From assembly GCF_027594145.1 (NCBI RefSeq), contig NZ_JAQFFK010000004.1, positions 1 through 58,767 on the forward strand: DNA of 58,767 nucleotides, written 5' to 3'. Of the stretch, positions 44,393-53,427 are shown piece by piece (the stretch's first letter is position 1; each line of letters starts with the position of its first letter). The notes beneath the pieces are model-generated. The model was given only the letters and a program-made list of their open reading frames with translations. It searched no databases and was not told the origin of the DNA. The position numbers and the translations under genes were made by a program. This stretch comes from Methanococcoides alaskense (GTDB taxonomy: Archaea > Halobacteriota > Methanosarcinia > Methanosarcinales > Methanosarcinaceae).

Positions 44393-45328
44393 ATGAAAAG
44401 ATTAGCAATAACATTGGTATTGGTCTTTATTCTTGTAATAATGTCATCAGGTTGCATCAATGAGCTTGCTCCCGTGACTGATAATAATACAACGGTAGAA
44501 GCTTCTGATTACGAATTGGAGGTATTTCATAGTCCTTCCGATATAAGCGATGATCTGAATACGACCACTTTTTATCTTTCAAGGGACGGAAGTACGAACG
44601 TTGTTTATATGGTGGCAGAAACCTCGGTTATAGAAATTGTTCCAATGGAGGATGTTTTCAATACTGGGGGAGATATTCTTTCCAACGTTGTGATCATTGC
44701 GGACAGGTCCGAAAACGTGTCCGCTTCAGCTGAGACCTTTGAGATGTTTGCATCATCTTCTCCAGGGGACCTTCCTGTTTTCAACTATACTCTTGAGGAT
44801 GATGTGATTCGTGGACAGAAACACTTTGTCATGGAATTCGATGAGAACATTACCGGGATCGTTGCTTTTGCTCTCAATAATCCAAAAGGGCAGGATTTCA
44901 TGTATGTTCCCACTCATGATTCAACGGTAAGATTTGTGCTGCCCGAAGGTTACACTACCGGTAATCCCTTCGTTGGAAAGGTACTTCCCGACACAGATGA
45001 TCGATACATCGATGAACAAGGGCGTGAAGTTCTGGTCTGGTATGACCTTCATGCAAAGTCCGGTACTTTTACCAATATGGCAAGGGACTATCTTAAGGTC
45101 GAGATATCTGAAGAAGACCTGCCCTACAGGACCGTGATGATAAAGTTCTATTCGGAATCTGCGCCAAGGTTGCTTTTGATAGGCACGAGCATCCTATTCG
45201 GTGGGGTGTTGCTGGTACTTGGAAATTATCTCTCCGCAAGAAGGAAACTCCGTAAGGAAAGGAAATCCATTGAAGATGCTTTCATTGAGAAGAAGGCAGG
45301 GACTGGAATGGGCGGAAAGAAAAAGTAA
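44393..45328 (+). CDS. lipoprotein with C-terminal membrane anchor (DUF5803-like)
   Basis: The 311-residue protein has a lipoprotein signal (MKRLAITLVLVFILVIMSSGC), a beta-rich extracytoplasmic region, and a C-terminal transmembrane helix (about 262-280, LLLIGTSILFGGVLLVLG) followed by a basic tail (SARRKLRKERK). The layout resembles archaeal DUF5803 proteins. Function is unknown. The start at 44393 gives the best signal; an ATG at 44384 adds three residues. It is convergent with the MBL gene, with only 3 bases between stops. Confidence 0.75.
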   Translation: MKRLAITLVLVFILVIMSSGCINELAPVTDNNTTVEASDYELEVFHSPSDISDDLNTTTFYLSRDGSTNVVYMVAETSVIEIVPMEDVFNTGGDILSNVVIIADRSENVSASAETFEMFASSSPGDLPVFNYTLEDDVIRGQKHFVMEFDENITGIVAFALNNPKGQDFMYVPTHDSTVRFVLPEGYTTGNPFVGKVLPDTDDRYIDEQGREVLVWYDLHAKSGTFTNMARDYLKVEISEEDLPYRTVMIKFYSESAPRLLLIGTSILFGGVLLVLGNYLSARRKLRKERKSIEDAFIEKKAGTGMGGKKK

Positions 45329-45331
45329 TGA

Positions 45332-46078
45332 TCAAAGGATAAGTTCCATTCCGTCATATCCCAATGGATATGTTTTAACGGCTTCATCGTGAGGTTTGAA
45401 GTAATGGCTTAAATGGGTCATTACAACCTTTTTTGCTTTTATCTTTTCAGCCATTTGCATGGCTTCGTTTGCATCCATGTGTTTCTTTACATGAAATCCC
45501 ACATCATGGGGTATGATGGCATCCACTATGAAAATATCAGGGTTCTGTATAAGTTCAATGCTTTTTTCAGGGATGTTCTCATCAGTATCCCCGCTGATGA
45601 CCACTTTTTTGTCACCTTCGCATATCATCACTCCGATAGCTTTCTTTGCAGGGGGGTGGTTCACCTCGAAAAGTGTGAACTCCAGTCCTATAAGTTCAAA
45701 GGACGTATTCAGCGGTATGTCATGCCGTTTTGGTCTGAGAAATGAGACATAATCAAGAATATAGTCCAATGTTTCTGTTACTCCATATACATCCACATTG
45801 TACTGTACACGATGGAATTCTCCGAATCCGGTATAATGGTCATAGTGACCATGTGTCCATATGACACCATCGACATGCTTGAGCCCTTTTCGCAGCATCT
45901 GCTCTCGCATGTCCGGGCTGGTGTCGATCAGGACTTTACCTTCATCTGATTCCACAAGTATGGAAAACCGCAGACGGTTGCTCTTGGTTCCCTTTTTTGC
46001 ATCGATACATGCGGGACAATCACAACCTATGACCGGTGTTCCGGGTGCATCTCCTGTGCCCAGAAGTGTTATCTTCAT
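45332..46078 (-). CDS. MBL-fold metallohydrolase, PhnP-like
   Basis: Metallo-beta-lactamase-fold phosphodiesterase, most like PhnP (cyclic ribose phosphate phosphodiesterase). The metal motif is HGHYDH (residues 76-81), with ISGDTDE and THLSHYFKPH later. The N-terminal GTGDAPGTPVIGCDCPAC includes the Cys19/Cys21/Cys24 set that binds a structural zinc in PhnP. The 248-residue length fits. No phosphonate genes are nearby, so a role in nucleotide or cyclic phosphate turnover is possible. It is 6 bases after the AAA ATPase gene and likely co-transcribed. Confidence 0.85.
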   Translation of the reverse strand: MKITLLGTGDAPGTPVIGCDCPACIDAKKGTKSNRLRFSILVESDEGKVLIDTSPDMREQMLRKGLKHVDGVIWTHGHYDHYTGFGEFHRVQYNVDVYGVTETLDYILDYVSFLRPKRHDIPLNTSFELIGLEFTLFEVNHPPAKKAIGVMICEGDKKVVISGDTDENIPEKSIELIQNPDIFIVDAIIPHDVGFHVKKHMDANEAMQMAEKIKAKKVVMTHLSHYFKPHDEAVKTYPLGYDGMELIL

Positions 46079-46084
46079 GGAATT

Positions 46085-47377
46085 TCAGACGCCTCCCTCA
46101 TTTACCACATATTCATCGGACTTGATGTTAGCACGTTTGTTGAACTTGAGGACGGCATTGAATAGATCATCCTGTGAGATGACAGTTCTCTCTTGTACAA
46201 GAGCATTGAGTACACTTTCCCGAATGACCATTCTCAGGTCAGAACCGGAGTATCCTTCAGTGAGTGGTGCTATTTCAGCATTGTCGAAGTTCCCTTCTAT
46301 GTTCTTGGTCACGATATCCAGAATGGCCTTTCTCATATTCTCGTTTGGCAATGGGAAGTTCATTATCTCATCGAATCTTCTCCATGCAGCAGAATCCAGC
46401 ATTCTGGGGTGGTTGGTCGCTGCCATCAGGAGGACTCCATCATTGGTCAGGCTGATGCTATCTATGGCCTTAAGAAGGGTGTTAACAGCTCTTTTCAATG
46501 CAGCATGTTCATCGGATGCCCTTGTCTTTGCAACGAAATCGAACTCATCGATGAAAAGTATGCATGGGCTCAATCGCTTCGCAAGTGAAAATACTCTATC
46601 GATGTTCTTTGCGGTCTCTCCAAGGTATTGATCGGTTATCATGGACAACCTTACTTCGACAAAAGGTATTGATAGGCGTTCGGACATTGCTTTTGCCACG
46701 GATGTCTTTCCAGTGCCTGGTGGGCCTACCATCAGGATCTTCCCGATATCATACAAACCTATCTTTTTGAGATGCTCGCGGTACTGTATGGCCTTGACTA
46801 TCTTTTCGATCTCTTCCTTCTGATCCTCTGTAAGGACCATATATCTCATCGGCTGGGCAATATCTTCCGGGGCAATTATTTGCACCAGCTTAAGCATATC
46901 TTCGCCGCCTTCTTCCTCAGATATCTCGCTTATAAGGGATTCTATCCATTCCCTGTCAACTTCCTTTGGTCCGGTTGAAGCTAGTGCCTTTTTATAATTA
47001 GCAGTCTCAGAGTTTTTTTTCTCCTCGTAGTAATATGCCAGGGCCGGGTTCGCATCTATTCTTTCGTCTGCTGACTCCTGTTTATGGAACCAGTCTGCTC
47101 CCACATCAAAGGAAGTGAACTTTATTTTTGATGTGAGCTCATCGATGTCGATAAAAGGCAATGACAGCACCTGTCCTTTAAGATCTTTGATGGCAAAAAG
47201 CCCCTCAATGTCCTTGCGGGTTACAGTTATAGGCTTTGGCACTCCTTTGTGCGTACGGCTCCAGTAGTTCTTCCTTATGCTCTTTGGAAGATCATTCACA
47301 TCCATTTCCGGATATTTGTTGTAGATCTCTGCTGTAAGTAGCAGTTCTATAATGTCAAGTGTGGTCATATCGGACAT
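46085..47377 (-). CDS. AAA+ ATPase
   Basis: A single AAA module (about residues 180-410) has Walker A GPPGTGKTSVAKA, Walker B ILFIDEFDFVA, sensor 1 MAATNHPRMLD and SRH arginines in AAWRRFDEIMNF. The N-terminal 180 residues are a separate domain with no recognisable motif (YWSRTHKGVPKPITVTRKDIEG). This is a methanogen COG0464-type ATPase, not PAN or CDC48 as it lacks their N-domains. Its substrate is unknown. The start is MSDMTTLDII; MTTLDII three codons in is an alternative. It shares a transcript with the MBL hydrolase. Confidence 0.82.
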   Translation of the reverse strand: MSDMTTLDIIELLLTAEIYNKYPEMDVNDLPKSIRKNYWSRTHKGVPKPITVTRKDIEGLFAIKDLKGQVLSLPFIDIDELTSKIKFTSFDVGADWFHKQESADERIDANPALAYYYEEKKNSETANYKKALASTGPKEVDREWIESLISEISEEEGGEDMLKLVQIIAPEDIAQPMRYMVLTEDQKEEIEKIVKAIQYREHLKKIGLYDIGKILMVGPPGTGKTSVAKAMSERLSIPFVEVRLSMITDQYLGETAKNIDRVFSLAKRLSPCILFIDEFDFVAKTRASDEHAALKRAVNTLLKAIDSISLTNDGVLLMAATNHPRMLDSAAWRRFDEIMNFPLPNENMRKAILDIVTKNIEGNFDNAEIAPLTEGYSGSDLRMVIRESVLNALVQERTVISQDDLFNAVLKFNKRANIKSDEYVVNEGGV

Positions 47378-47511
47378 ATTCTAACCTTGTAATTGTGAAA
47401 GGACTTTTGTATTCTCCTGAGGGCAGTCCATTGAACTATAATATTATGTGGTTCTTTTAGATATATCTTATGTTTTCTGAATGAAAAAGATGTATTAAAT
47501 TCAACGGATCA

Positions 47512-48069
47512 CTAGACAATTTTAACATGCCCTTTTTTCGGGAAGTATATCTGTGCTGAACTTCTCATCTTTTCAAGGGTATCCTTGAATCTTGCTTCAT
47601 CAATGTCCATTTCTAAAGCAATGGAGGAAAACTCGGACACTTCCAATCCTTCTGGTCTGCTTTCAAGGATGGACCTCATGTCCTTTTCCGCATTATTCTT
47701 TTTTCTGCGAACATTATCGATTGGAGTCTTTATCTTGGATGGGGTGTTCGGTTTGAATGCTTTTTCCATATTTTTGGATATTGATCCATCATCTCTGGGT
47801 GGCGATAATGAAATAAGTTCCTCTCCAAATATGGAACATTTGAGGTCATTCATCGTTGTGCTTTGCTTTTCCCCGAGAAGCTGTGCCTGTATCTTTGTGC
47901 GCACAGCTCTTGCTTCTTCAATGTCTTCACCCATATGGAACACCCGTAGTTTCCTTATGTGTAAGGTAGTTCCGCAAAGTTGACATTTTGTGGTCTTTGC
48001 ACTTTTATCCTCTATGAGCTGTGCAGACCTGCGACATTTAGGGCAGGCTATCACAGAATAAACTGGCAT
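47512..48069 (-). CDS. zinc-ribbon protein (DUF5817-like) with C-terminal winged-helix-like region
   Basis: The 185-residue protein has an N-terminal zinc ribbon (CPKC, then CQLCGTTLHIRKLRVF, about residues 9-40) followed by EDIEEARAVRTKIQAQLLG, the DUF5817 pattern of euryarchaea. A basic linker and a C-terminal region (about 125-185) with a winged-helix-like pattern (LEVSEFSSIALEMDIDEARFKDTLEKMRSSAQIYFPKKGHVKIV read in segments) follow. It may bind nucleic acid. The start at 48069 (MPVYSVIACP) is preferred because a longer reading would run through the divergent rimI promoter. Confidence 0.72.
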   Translation of the reverse strand: MPVYSVIACPKCRRSAQLIEDKSAKTTKCQLCGTTLHIRKLRVFHMGEDIEEARAVRTKIQAQLLGEKQSTTMNDLKCSIFGEELISLSPPRDDGSISKNMEKAFKPNTPSKIKTPIDNVRRKKNNAEKDMRSILESRPEGLEVSEFSSIALEMDIDEARFKDTLEKMRSSAQIYFPKKGHVKIV

Positions 48070-48158
48070 CACTGACTGGTTGTCCTGTCTTCTATAAGTA
48101 TAGAACCCTTTAGGATATTTCCAGATATTTATAATCCATGACGCCATACTGGCATTAT

Positions 48159-48578
48159 ATGATAAGAACCGCCACAAGGTCGGATCTGCCGGCAATCGTA
48201 GATATGGAGGACCTGTCCTTTGCTGAGCCCTGGGACATGCGTACATTCAGGTCTTATGTTCATCATCCCGGTTTTATTGTGTTCGAGGAAGACGGTTCAA
48301 TCTGCGGGTATGCGATCCTTGTCGTAATAGCGGATGATGCTCATCTGGCAAGTATTGCGATACATCCGGAGTACAGGCGGAGAAATATCGGGTCTTGTCT
48401 TTTAGATAGCTGCATGCTGCTTGCAAAGGCGAACTCTTTTCCTCTTGTACGGCTGGAAGTGAGGGAGAAGAACAAAACTGCACAGGATTTCTATCTTGCC
48501 AACGGGTTCGAGGCGGTAGCGACCATTCCTGACTATTATCCTGACGATAATGCGATCGTTATGGAAAGGAGAACTTGA
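48159..48578 (+). CDS. rimI: ribosomal protein S18-alanine N-acetyltransferase family (RimI)
   Basis: GNAT-fold N-terminal acetyltransferase; the archaeal protein acetylates a range of N-termini. The acetyl-CoA loop is IAIHPEYRRRNIGSCLL (Q/RxxGxG/A type), followed by LEVREKNKTAQDFYLANGFE and a C-terminal YYPDDNAIVMER, all standard. The start at 48159 (MIRTATRSDL) is chosen because a TATA-like TTTATAAT near 48127-48134 is about 27 bases upstream, predicting a leaderless message. The 139-residue length is normal. It diverges from the DUF5817-like gene. Confidence 0.88.
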   Translation: MIRTATRSDLPAIVDMEDLSFAEPWDMRTFRSYVHHPGFIVFEEDGSICGYAILVVIADDAHLASIAIHPEYRRRNIGSCLLDSCMLLAKANSFPLVRLEVREKNKTAQDFYLANGFEAVATIPDYYPDDNAIVMERRT

Positions 48579-49238
48579 TCATTTGCCAAAGCGGCGCTGT
48601 CTTTTTTGGTAATCCCTTATGATCCTAAGTATGTCCATTCTTCTGAGGCCGTGCCAGTTCACATCGGTAAAATAGAGTTCAGAATAAGCGGATTGCCAGA
48701 GGAGGAAATTCGAAAGATGCTTTCCGCCTGCACGAATTATGATATCGGGCTCTTCGCGTACTGTCAAATGGGATTCGATGGTATTTTCATCGATGTCCGC
48801 AGGTCTCAATCTTTCATCTTTCACATCATGAAGGATGGAGGTGATCGCCTTTGTTATCTCGTTCTTTCCGCCAAAGCCGACTGAGAAATGTACCCGGTGG
48901 GTGTCACCCACTTTATTTTCGATAAGCTCTCCTTTTTCATTGTATATGTCGAATCCAACATTTTCGGGCAAAGGAGCCATTATCTCTTTCAATTCATCCA
49001 AAAGCAGCGATACTATCTTCGTTTTTGCTTCTTCTTTAACATCAAGGACATCCACGTAAATACTTATTATTTTGATCTCAAGGGCAAAACACCATTTCAG
49101 GAATGCACCCAGTTTCTCTTTTCCGCTATCATCAAGCAGATCGGATTCTGAAAGTATCATTGTGATATGTTCTGGTATTTGCCCTTGCATCCCGTTGATC
49201 TGGTTCAACAAGTATCGTTCGTAGAGTGCCCTTATCAT
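48579..49238 (-). CDS. cis-prenyltransferase homologue lacking the catalytic Asp motif
   Basis: The 219-residue protein is clearly in the undecaprenyl/dehydrodolichyl diphosphate synthase family by its second half: RVHFSVGFGGKNEIT, PDIIIRAGGKHLSNFLLWQSAYSELYFTDVNW. The usual N-terminal catalytic segment P-x-H-V-x-x-x-M-D-G-N-x-R is replaced by PEHITMILSESDLL (about residues 22-35), so the catalytic Asp and the diphosphate-binding loop are missing. It resembles the non-catalytic partner (NgBR/Nus1-like) of heteromeric enzymes; a two-subunit form has been reported in Methanosarcina. It is normally shorter than an active enzyme (about 250). It could help make glycosyl-carrier lipid. Confidence 0.8.
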   Translation of the reverse strand: MIRALYERYLLNQINGMQGQIPEHITMILSESDLLDDSGKEKLGAFLKWCFALEIKIISIYVDVLDVKEEAKTKIVSLLLDELKEIMAPLPENVGFDIYNEKGELIENKVGDTHRVHFSVGFGGKNEITKAITSILHDVKDERLRPADIDENTIESHLTVREEPDIIIRAGGKHLSNFLLWQSAYSELYFTDVNWHGLRRMDILRIIRDYQKRQRRFGK

Positions 49239-49279
49239 GTAACGCCAGCTTTGTCCTTATTATTGAATGGAGCTTGTAC

Positions 49280-50467
49280 TTATTTTGCAGTTGAGACTAT
49301 CTTTACAACATCACCGTTTTTCAGCTCATACTTTTCTCCGAGTCTCATCTTTGTTTTTCCGTCAACTGCATAGAGGAACCGGTTTCCGATATCAGTGTGG
49401 ACACGGTATGCCAGGTCGTGTGGGGTAGAACCTTTCTTCATGAGGAAAGCATCAGGGAGCATTCTGTCGTTCTTATCTGCCCATTTTCCTTCATCTTCCA
49501 CCGGATATACCACTATCAGTTCAAGAAGATCAAAAACCGCTCTGTTGATACACTCCTGTATGCCGGCTCCACCGGTTCCAAGGGTGTTTATGATCTCTTT
49601 CAGGCTTTGAAGTCCTTTTTTCTGTGCTTCGTTGACCTTGTCGGAGATTATCTCGAAATCCATGTCTCCTGGGTTATAACTTATTATACCGTTCTTTGCA
49701 GCTGATCTCAATGCAAGTTCTGCTGCAGCACTGGTGGGTACTACCATGATATCAAGTTCTTCGAGAGCTTTTACGTTCTCTTCAGGCGCGACATCTATCT
49801 TGTTGGCCGCTATCATCGTAGGTTTGGTGATGGCACGGATGGTCTCACAAAGCTTTGCCATATCTTCATCTGTCCACTGGGTGCATTCTTCAGGCATTTT
49901 GCAAGCAAGCAGGGCCTGGCGTGCTTGGGATTCATTGACACCTGCACCCAAAAGCTGGTCTGAAACGGCCTGTTCCATCTTCATGCCTTCGGCCCTTATC
50001 TTTCGTGAAAGCTTGTCCCAGTTCTTTTTCAGGATGCCTGTCATCCACATTGCTATCTCGCGGTTCAGGAAGTTAACGTCCTCCAGTGGATCGTGCTCTC
50101 CGATATCCACAGGGTTTCCTTCGATATCTGTGCCACCGGATGCGTCTATTACGTGTATTATGGCCTGTGCCTGTCTAAGCTCGTCAAGGAACGTATTGCC
50201 AAGGCCGCGTCCCATGTGTGCATCGGGTACAAGTCCTGCGACGTCTATGATCTCAATAGGTACATACCTTATTCCGTCCTGACAGTTGCCACAGCGTTTG
50301 TCCCTTTCTGTGCATGGGCAGACTGCCCTTACGTAAGTTACTCCTTTGTTCGCATTGATCGTGGTGAACGGATAATTCGCTATCTCGACATCTGCAAGGG
50401 TAGCAGCTTTGAAAAAAGTTGATTTACCTGCATTTGGTTTTCCTGCAAGGCCTATGGTCATTGACAT
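49280..50467 (-). CDS. YchF/OLA1-type GTP-binding protein
   Basis: Obg-related P-loop NTPase of the ribosome-associated YchF group. Walker A is GKPNAGKSTFFKAAT near the N-terminus, G2 NYPFTT, G3 DVAGLVPDAHMGRGLGN, and the G4 position is NKID. A C-terminal TGS domain (about residues 330-395: DAFLMKKGSTPHDLAYRVHTDIG) is present. The archaeal/eukaryal form carries a Cys-rich insert (CPCTERDKRCGNCQDG). The 395-residue length is normal. It is likely to act in translation quality or stress. Confidence 0.92.
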   Translation of the reverse strand: MSMTIGLAGKPNAGKSTFFKAATLADVEIANYPFTTINANKGVTYVRAVCPCTERDKRCGNCQDGIRYVPIEIIDVAGLVPDAHMGRGLGNTFLDELRQAQAIIHVIDASGGTDIEGNPVDIGEHDPLEDVNFLNREIAMWMTGILKKNWDKLSRKIRAEGMKMEQAVSDQLLGAGVNESQARQALLACKMPEECTQWTDEDMAKLCETIRAITKPTMIAANKIDVAPEENVKALEELDIMVVPTSAAAELALRSAAKNGIISYNPGDMDFEIISDKVNEAQKKGLQSLKEIINTLGTGGAGIQECINRAVFDLLELIVVYPVEDEGKWADKNDRMLPDAFLMKKGSTPHDLAYRVHTDIGNRFLYAVDGKTKMRLGEKYELKNGDVVKIVSTAK

Positions 50468-50595
50468 GCTTTACCAATCATCCTTGAAGCATTTAACTTT
50501 TGTTAATGGGAGACAGGCAATGGAGATGCTTTATGAAGTTGCTTATGTGAGTAATGTTTATATTGCAGGAAGTTATTAGGAGGTCTGTCTAACTT

Positions 50596-50667
50596 GTCTC
50601 GGTAGGGTAGAGGATATCCTTGGGGCTTGCGGAGCCTTAGACCCGAGTTCGATTCTCGGTCGGGACG
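50596..50667 (+). tRNA. tRNA-Arg(GCG)
   Basis: A 72-base cloverleaf: acceptor GTCTCGG/TCGGGAC (7 bp with two G-U pairs), D-arm GGG...CCT with GG in the loop, anticodon stem GGGGC/GCCTT around TTGCGGA, variable loop AGAC and T-arm CCGAG-TTCGATT-CTCGG. The anticodon GCG reads CGU and CGC. The discriminator is G and CCA is not encoded. It stands alone between the YchF and thermosome genes. Confidence 0.9.
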
Positions 50668-51093
50668 TACCAGATCTATTTGGAAGTTAAAGACTTTCAC
50701 TCTGCTTGGAGTGTTTTAATTAACTTCAAGCGGGGTCTTGTTTTATATCAATTTGATCATGAAGCTTGTAAGTTACAATTCATAAACGTGCTGATCTTCA
50801 TAACTGTCAGTTTGTTTATGCAGGATCTGTTTTTTGTCATTGTTATTATTGTATTTCCGGTAAAGCACATGTAATGGTGGATTGTGATCATCAACATCAC
50901 AGTGTAATGTGGGTTTGGGTCGCTTCACTTGTTTTTCAGTTTATCGCATACTTTTCTACATTCTAATACTGGTTATACTTATATAGAAGTTCATTCATTT
51001 AGAACGAACAGATTGAGCACATAATGTGTAATATCTCAAATTATATTCAAATAATTGATTTTCTTTTATCAATGCTATTAAGGAGGTCTAAAT
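50668..51093. other. intergenic region: thermosome promoter and leader
   Basis: No convincing gene is seen in these 426 bases. A TATA-like CTTATATAG (50978-50986) with an AT-rich leader of about 80 bases ends in the strong ribosome-binding site AAGGAGGT (51080-51087). 50680-50970 has only a frame of doubtful composition. Confidence 0.6.
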
Positions 51094-52710
51094 ATCACAC
51101 CAAATCTGAGAATTCAGGGCAGGGATGCACAAAGTAACAATATCCTTGCAGGAAAGGCAGTTGCAAGTGCAGTCCGCACAACACTTGGTCCAAAGGGAAT
51201 GGACAAGATGCTTGTGGACTCCATGGGAGACATTGTTATCACAAACGATGGTGCTACCATATTGAAGGAAATGGATATCCAGCACCCTGCAGCTAAGATG
51301 ATCGTGGAAGTATCCAAGACACAGGATGCTGAGGTCGGGGACGGAACAACTACTGCAGCAGTTCTTTCTGGAGAATTGCTTTCAAAGGCAGAAGAACTTA
51401 TCATGAAGGGAGTCCACCCAACCATCATATCCGAAGGTTACAGACATGCTGCAGAGAAATGCCGTGAGATCCTGGAAACTATCACTATTGCTATTTCCCC
51501 GGACGACGAAGCGGCTCTGATAAAGATCGCTGGAACAGCTATCACCGGAAAGGGCGCTGAGTCATACAAAGAGACGCTCTCAGCTCTTGCGGTCAAAGCA
51601 GTTCGTTCAATAGTCGAAGAGGAAGAAGATGGCTTTAAGGTCAATGTCCTTGAGAACATCAAGATCGAGAAGCGCGCAGGCGGAAGCATTGCTGATTCCG
51701 AGCTTGTAGATGGTCTTGTAATTGACAAGGAACGCTCACACCCAAATATGCCTGAGAAGGTAGAGAACGCAAAGATCCTTCTGTTAAGCTGCCCTGTCGA
51801 GTTCAGAAAGACCGAGATGGACTCTGAGATCAAGATCACCTCCCCGGGCCAGATGCAGTTGTTCCTGGACCAGGAAGAGAAAATGATGAAGGAGATGGCT
51901 GAGAAGGTCATCGCAAGCGGCGCAAATGTGGTATTCTGCCAGAAAGGTATCGATGATATGGCACAGTACTACATCGAGAAAGCAGGTATCTATGCTGTTA
52001 GAAGGGTAAAGAAGAGCGATCTTAAGAGACTCAGCAAGGTAACCGGTGGAACAATTATCCAGGACCTTGATCAGATCACTACTGCAGATGTAGGCACAGC
52101 AGGTCTGGTAGAGGAGAAAGAAGTAAGGGGCGGCAAGATGACCTATGTTACAGGTTGCCAGAACTCAAAGGCTGTTACAGCACTTCTCCACGGCGGTACC
52201 GAACACGTTGTCGATTCACTTGAGCGCGCATTGAACGATGCTCTGCATGTTGTCGGTGTTGTAATCGAAGATGGCAAGATCGTGGTCGGCGGAGGTTCAT
52301 CTGAGATCGAACTTTCACTCAGACTCCGTGAATATGCATCCACTCTCAAGGGAAGGGAGCAGCTTGCTGTCAGCAAGTTCGCAGAAGCTCTTGAAGTGAT
52401 CCCTGAGACACTCGCAGAGAATGCAGGTCTTGACCCAATTGACATGATGGTGGAACTACGTTCCCAGCATGAGAAGGGTAACAAGAACGCAGGTCTTAAT
52501 GTTTACACCGGCGAGGTAATCGACATGTGGGAGAACGATGTGATCGAGCCACTCCGAATAAAGACCCAGGCTATAAACGCTGCAATGGAAGCAACTGTCA
52601 TGATCCTCAGGATCGATGATGTCGTAGCTTCAACTGGCAGCGCAAACCAGGGTATGGGTCCTGGCGGTCTGCCTGACATGCCTGACCTTGATATGGACGC
52701 TACATACTGA
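51094..52710 (+). CDS. thsA: thermosome (group II chaperonin) subunit, apparent AUC start
   Basis: ATP-dependent folding chamber subunit. From codon 51094 the frame gives a 538-residue chaperonin with the conserved N-terminal [28 protein letters not shown] (ATP loop) and later GDGTTTAAV. Upstream, in frame, is a TAA at 51079, and there is no ATG, GTG or TTG before the internal Met at 51199. The strong AAGGAGGT (51080-51087) is spaced six bases before ATC at 51094, where the expected ATG would stand. The first canonical start would remove 35 conserved residues, including the ATP loop. The C-terminus is Gly/Met-rich. A sequencing error or mutation is possible. Confidence 0.85.
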   Translation: MTPNLRIQGRDAQSNNILAGKAVASAVRTTLGPKGMDKMLVDSMGDIVITNDGATILKEMDIQHPAAKMIVEVSKTQDAEVGDGTTTAAVLSGELLSKAEELIMKGVHPTIISEGYRHAAEKCREILETITIAISPDDEAALIKIAGTAITGKGAESYKETLSALAVKAVRSIVEEEEDGFKVNVLENIKIEKRAGGSIADSELVDGLVIDKERSHPNMPEKVENAKILLLSCPVEFRKTEMDSEIKITSPGQMQLFLDQEEKMMKEMAEKVIASGANVVFCQKGIDDMAQYYIEKAGIYAVRRVKKSDLKRLSKVTGGTIIQDLDQITTADVGTAGLVEEKEVRGGKMTYVTGCQNSKAVTALLHGGTEHVVDSLERALNDALHVVGVVIEDGKIVVGGGSSEIELSLRLREYASTLKGREQLAVSKFAEALEVIPETLAENAGLDPIDMMVELRSQHEKGNKNAGLNVYTGEVIDMWENDVIEPLRIKTQAINAAMEATVMILRIDDVVASTGSANQGMGPGGLPDMPDLDMDATY

Positions 52711-52734
52711 GTCTATTTCAAACCCTTAAGATCC

Positions 52735-52771
52735 GTGCCGGTCTTTCCGGCACATTCTATCTTTTTTTCAC
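52735..52771 (+). terminator. terminator of the thermosome gene
   Basis: GTGCCGG (52735-52741) pairs with CCGGCAC (52747-52753), followed by ATTCTATCTTTTTTTC. Confidence 0.8.
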
Positions 52772-52885
52772 TGCTTTTCACTAAATATCTGTCTTACTGA
52801 AAGTTTGGGATCATCGTAAGCTATTTATCAAATGTTAACCACTCACCGAAACATGGTTAACAACAATGAACATAAAGGCCCGGAT

Positions 52886-53410
52886 ATGGCAAATTCAAAT
52901 ACGGATATCAGAAAAATGGTATATGCCTCGTTATTTGCAGCACTGACCTCTATCGGTGCCTACATCACTGTCCCTCTTGGTCCTATCCCGTTCACTCTTC
53001 AGATGGTATTCGTTCTGATGGCAGGCGCAATGCTTGGCAGTAAATGGGGTGGGATCAGTATGGTAGTTTATGTTCTTCTCGGTCTTGCCGGCTTGCCCGT
53101 ATTCTCCAACGGCGGATCCGGTCTCGGTGTCATCCTTGGTCCCACTGGGGGATACCTCATAGGTTTCATCGCAGCGGCATTCGTCATTGGTTATCTCTTT
53201 GAGATGAACGGCAGCAATAATTTATTGAAGAATGGTCTTTTTGTAACGATCGGTTCCGTTGTCATCTTCTGTTTCGGTCTGGCTCATCTGATGATAGTTG
53301 CAGATATGTCATTCATGCAGGCGGTAACTGTGGGTTTCCTCCCATTCATTCTGCCCGGCATTGTAAAGATCGCAGTTGCAACGGGCATTGCGACAAAATA
53401 CAAAATATGA
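52886..53410 (+). CDS. bioY: biotin ECF transporter S component BioY
   Basis: Membrane protein that captures biotin for the ECF module encoded next. The product has six hydrophobic helices and the BioY signature GAYITVPLGPIPFTLQMVFVLMAG, with GLAGLPVFSNGGSG and LGPTGGYLIGF later. The 174-residue length from 52886 (MANSNTD) is typical. Other ATGs at 52832 and 52853 are in frame. A TATA-like CTATTTATC near 52819-52827 would suit a leaderless start at 52853. First gene of a four-gene operon. Confidence 0.88.
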   Translation: MANSNTDIRKMVYASLFAALTSIGAYITVPLGPIPFTLQMVFVLMAGAMLGSKWGGISMVVYVLLGLAGLPVFSNGGSGLGVILGPTGGYLIGFIAAAFVIGYLFEMNGSNNLLKNGLFVTIGSVVIFCFGLAHLMIVADMSFMQAVTVGFLPFILPGIVKIAVATGIATKYKI

Positions 53411-53427
53411 TCTGAAAAGGTACTCTA

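Noticed and set aside
50596..50667. tRNA gene as an integration site for a mobile element
   Set aside because: No integrase, no direct repeat of the tRNA 3' end was found nearby, and flanking genes are core.
50680..50874. 64-residue frame after the tRNA
   Set aside because: No ribosome-binding site or conserved features; probably chance in AT-rich DNA.
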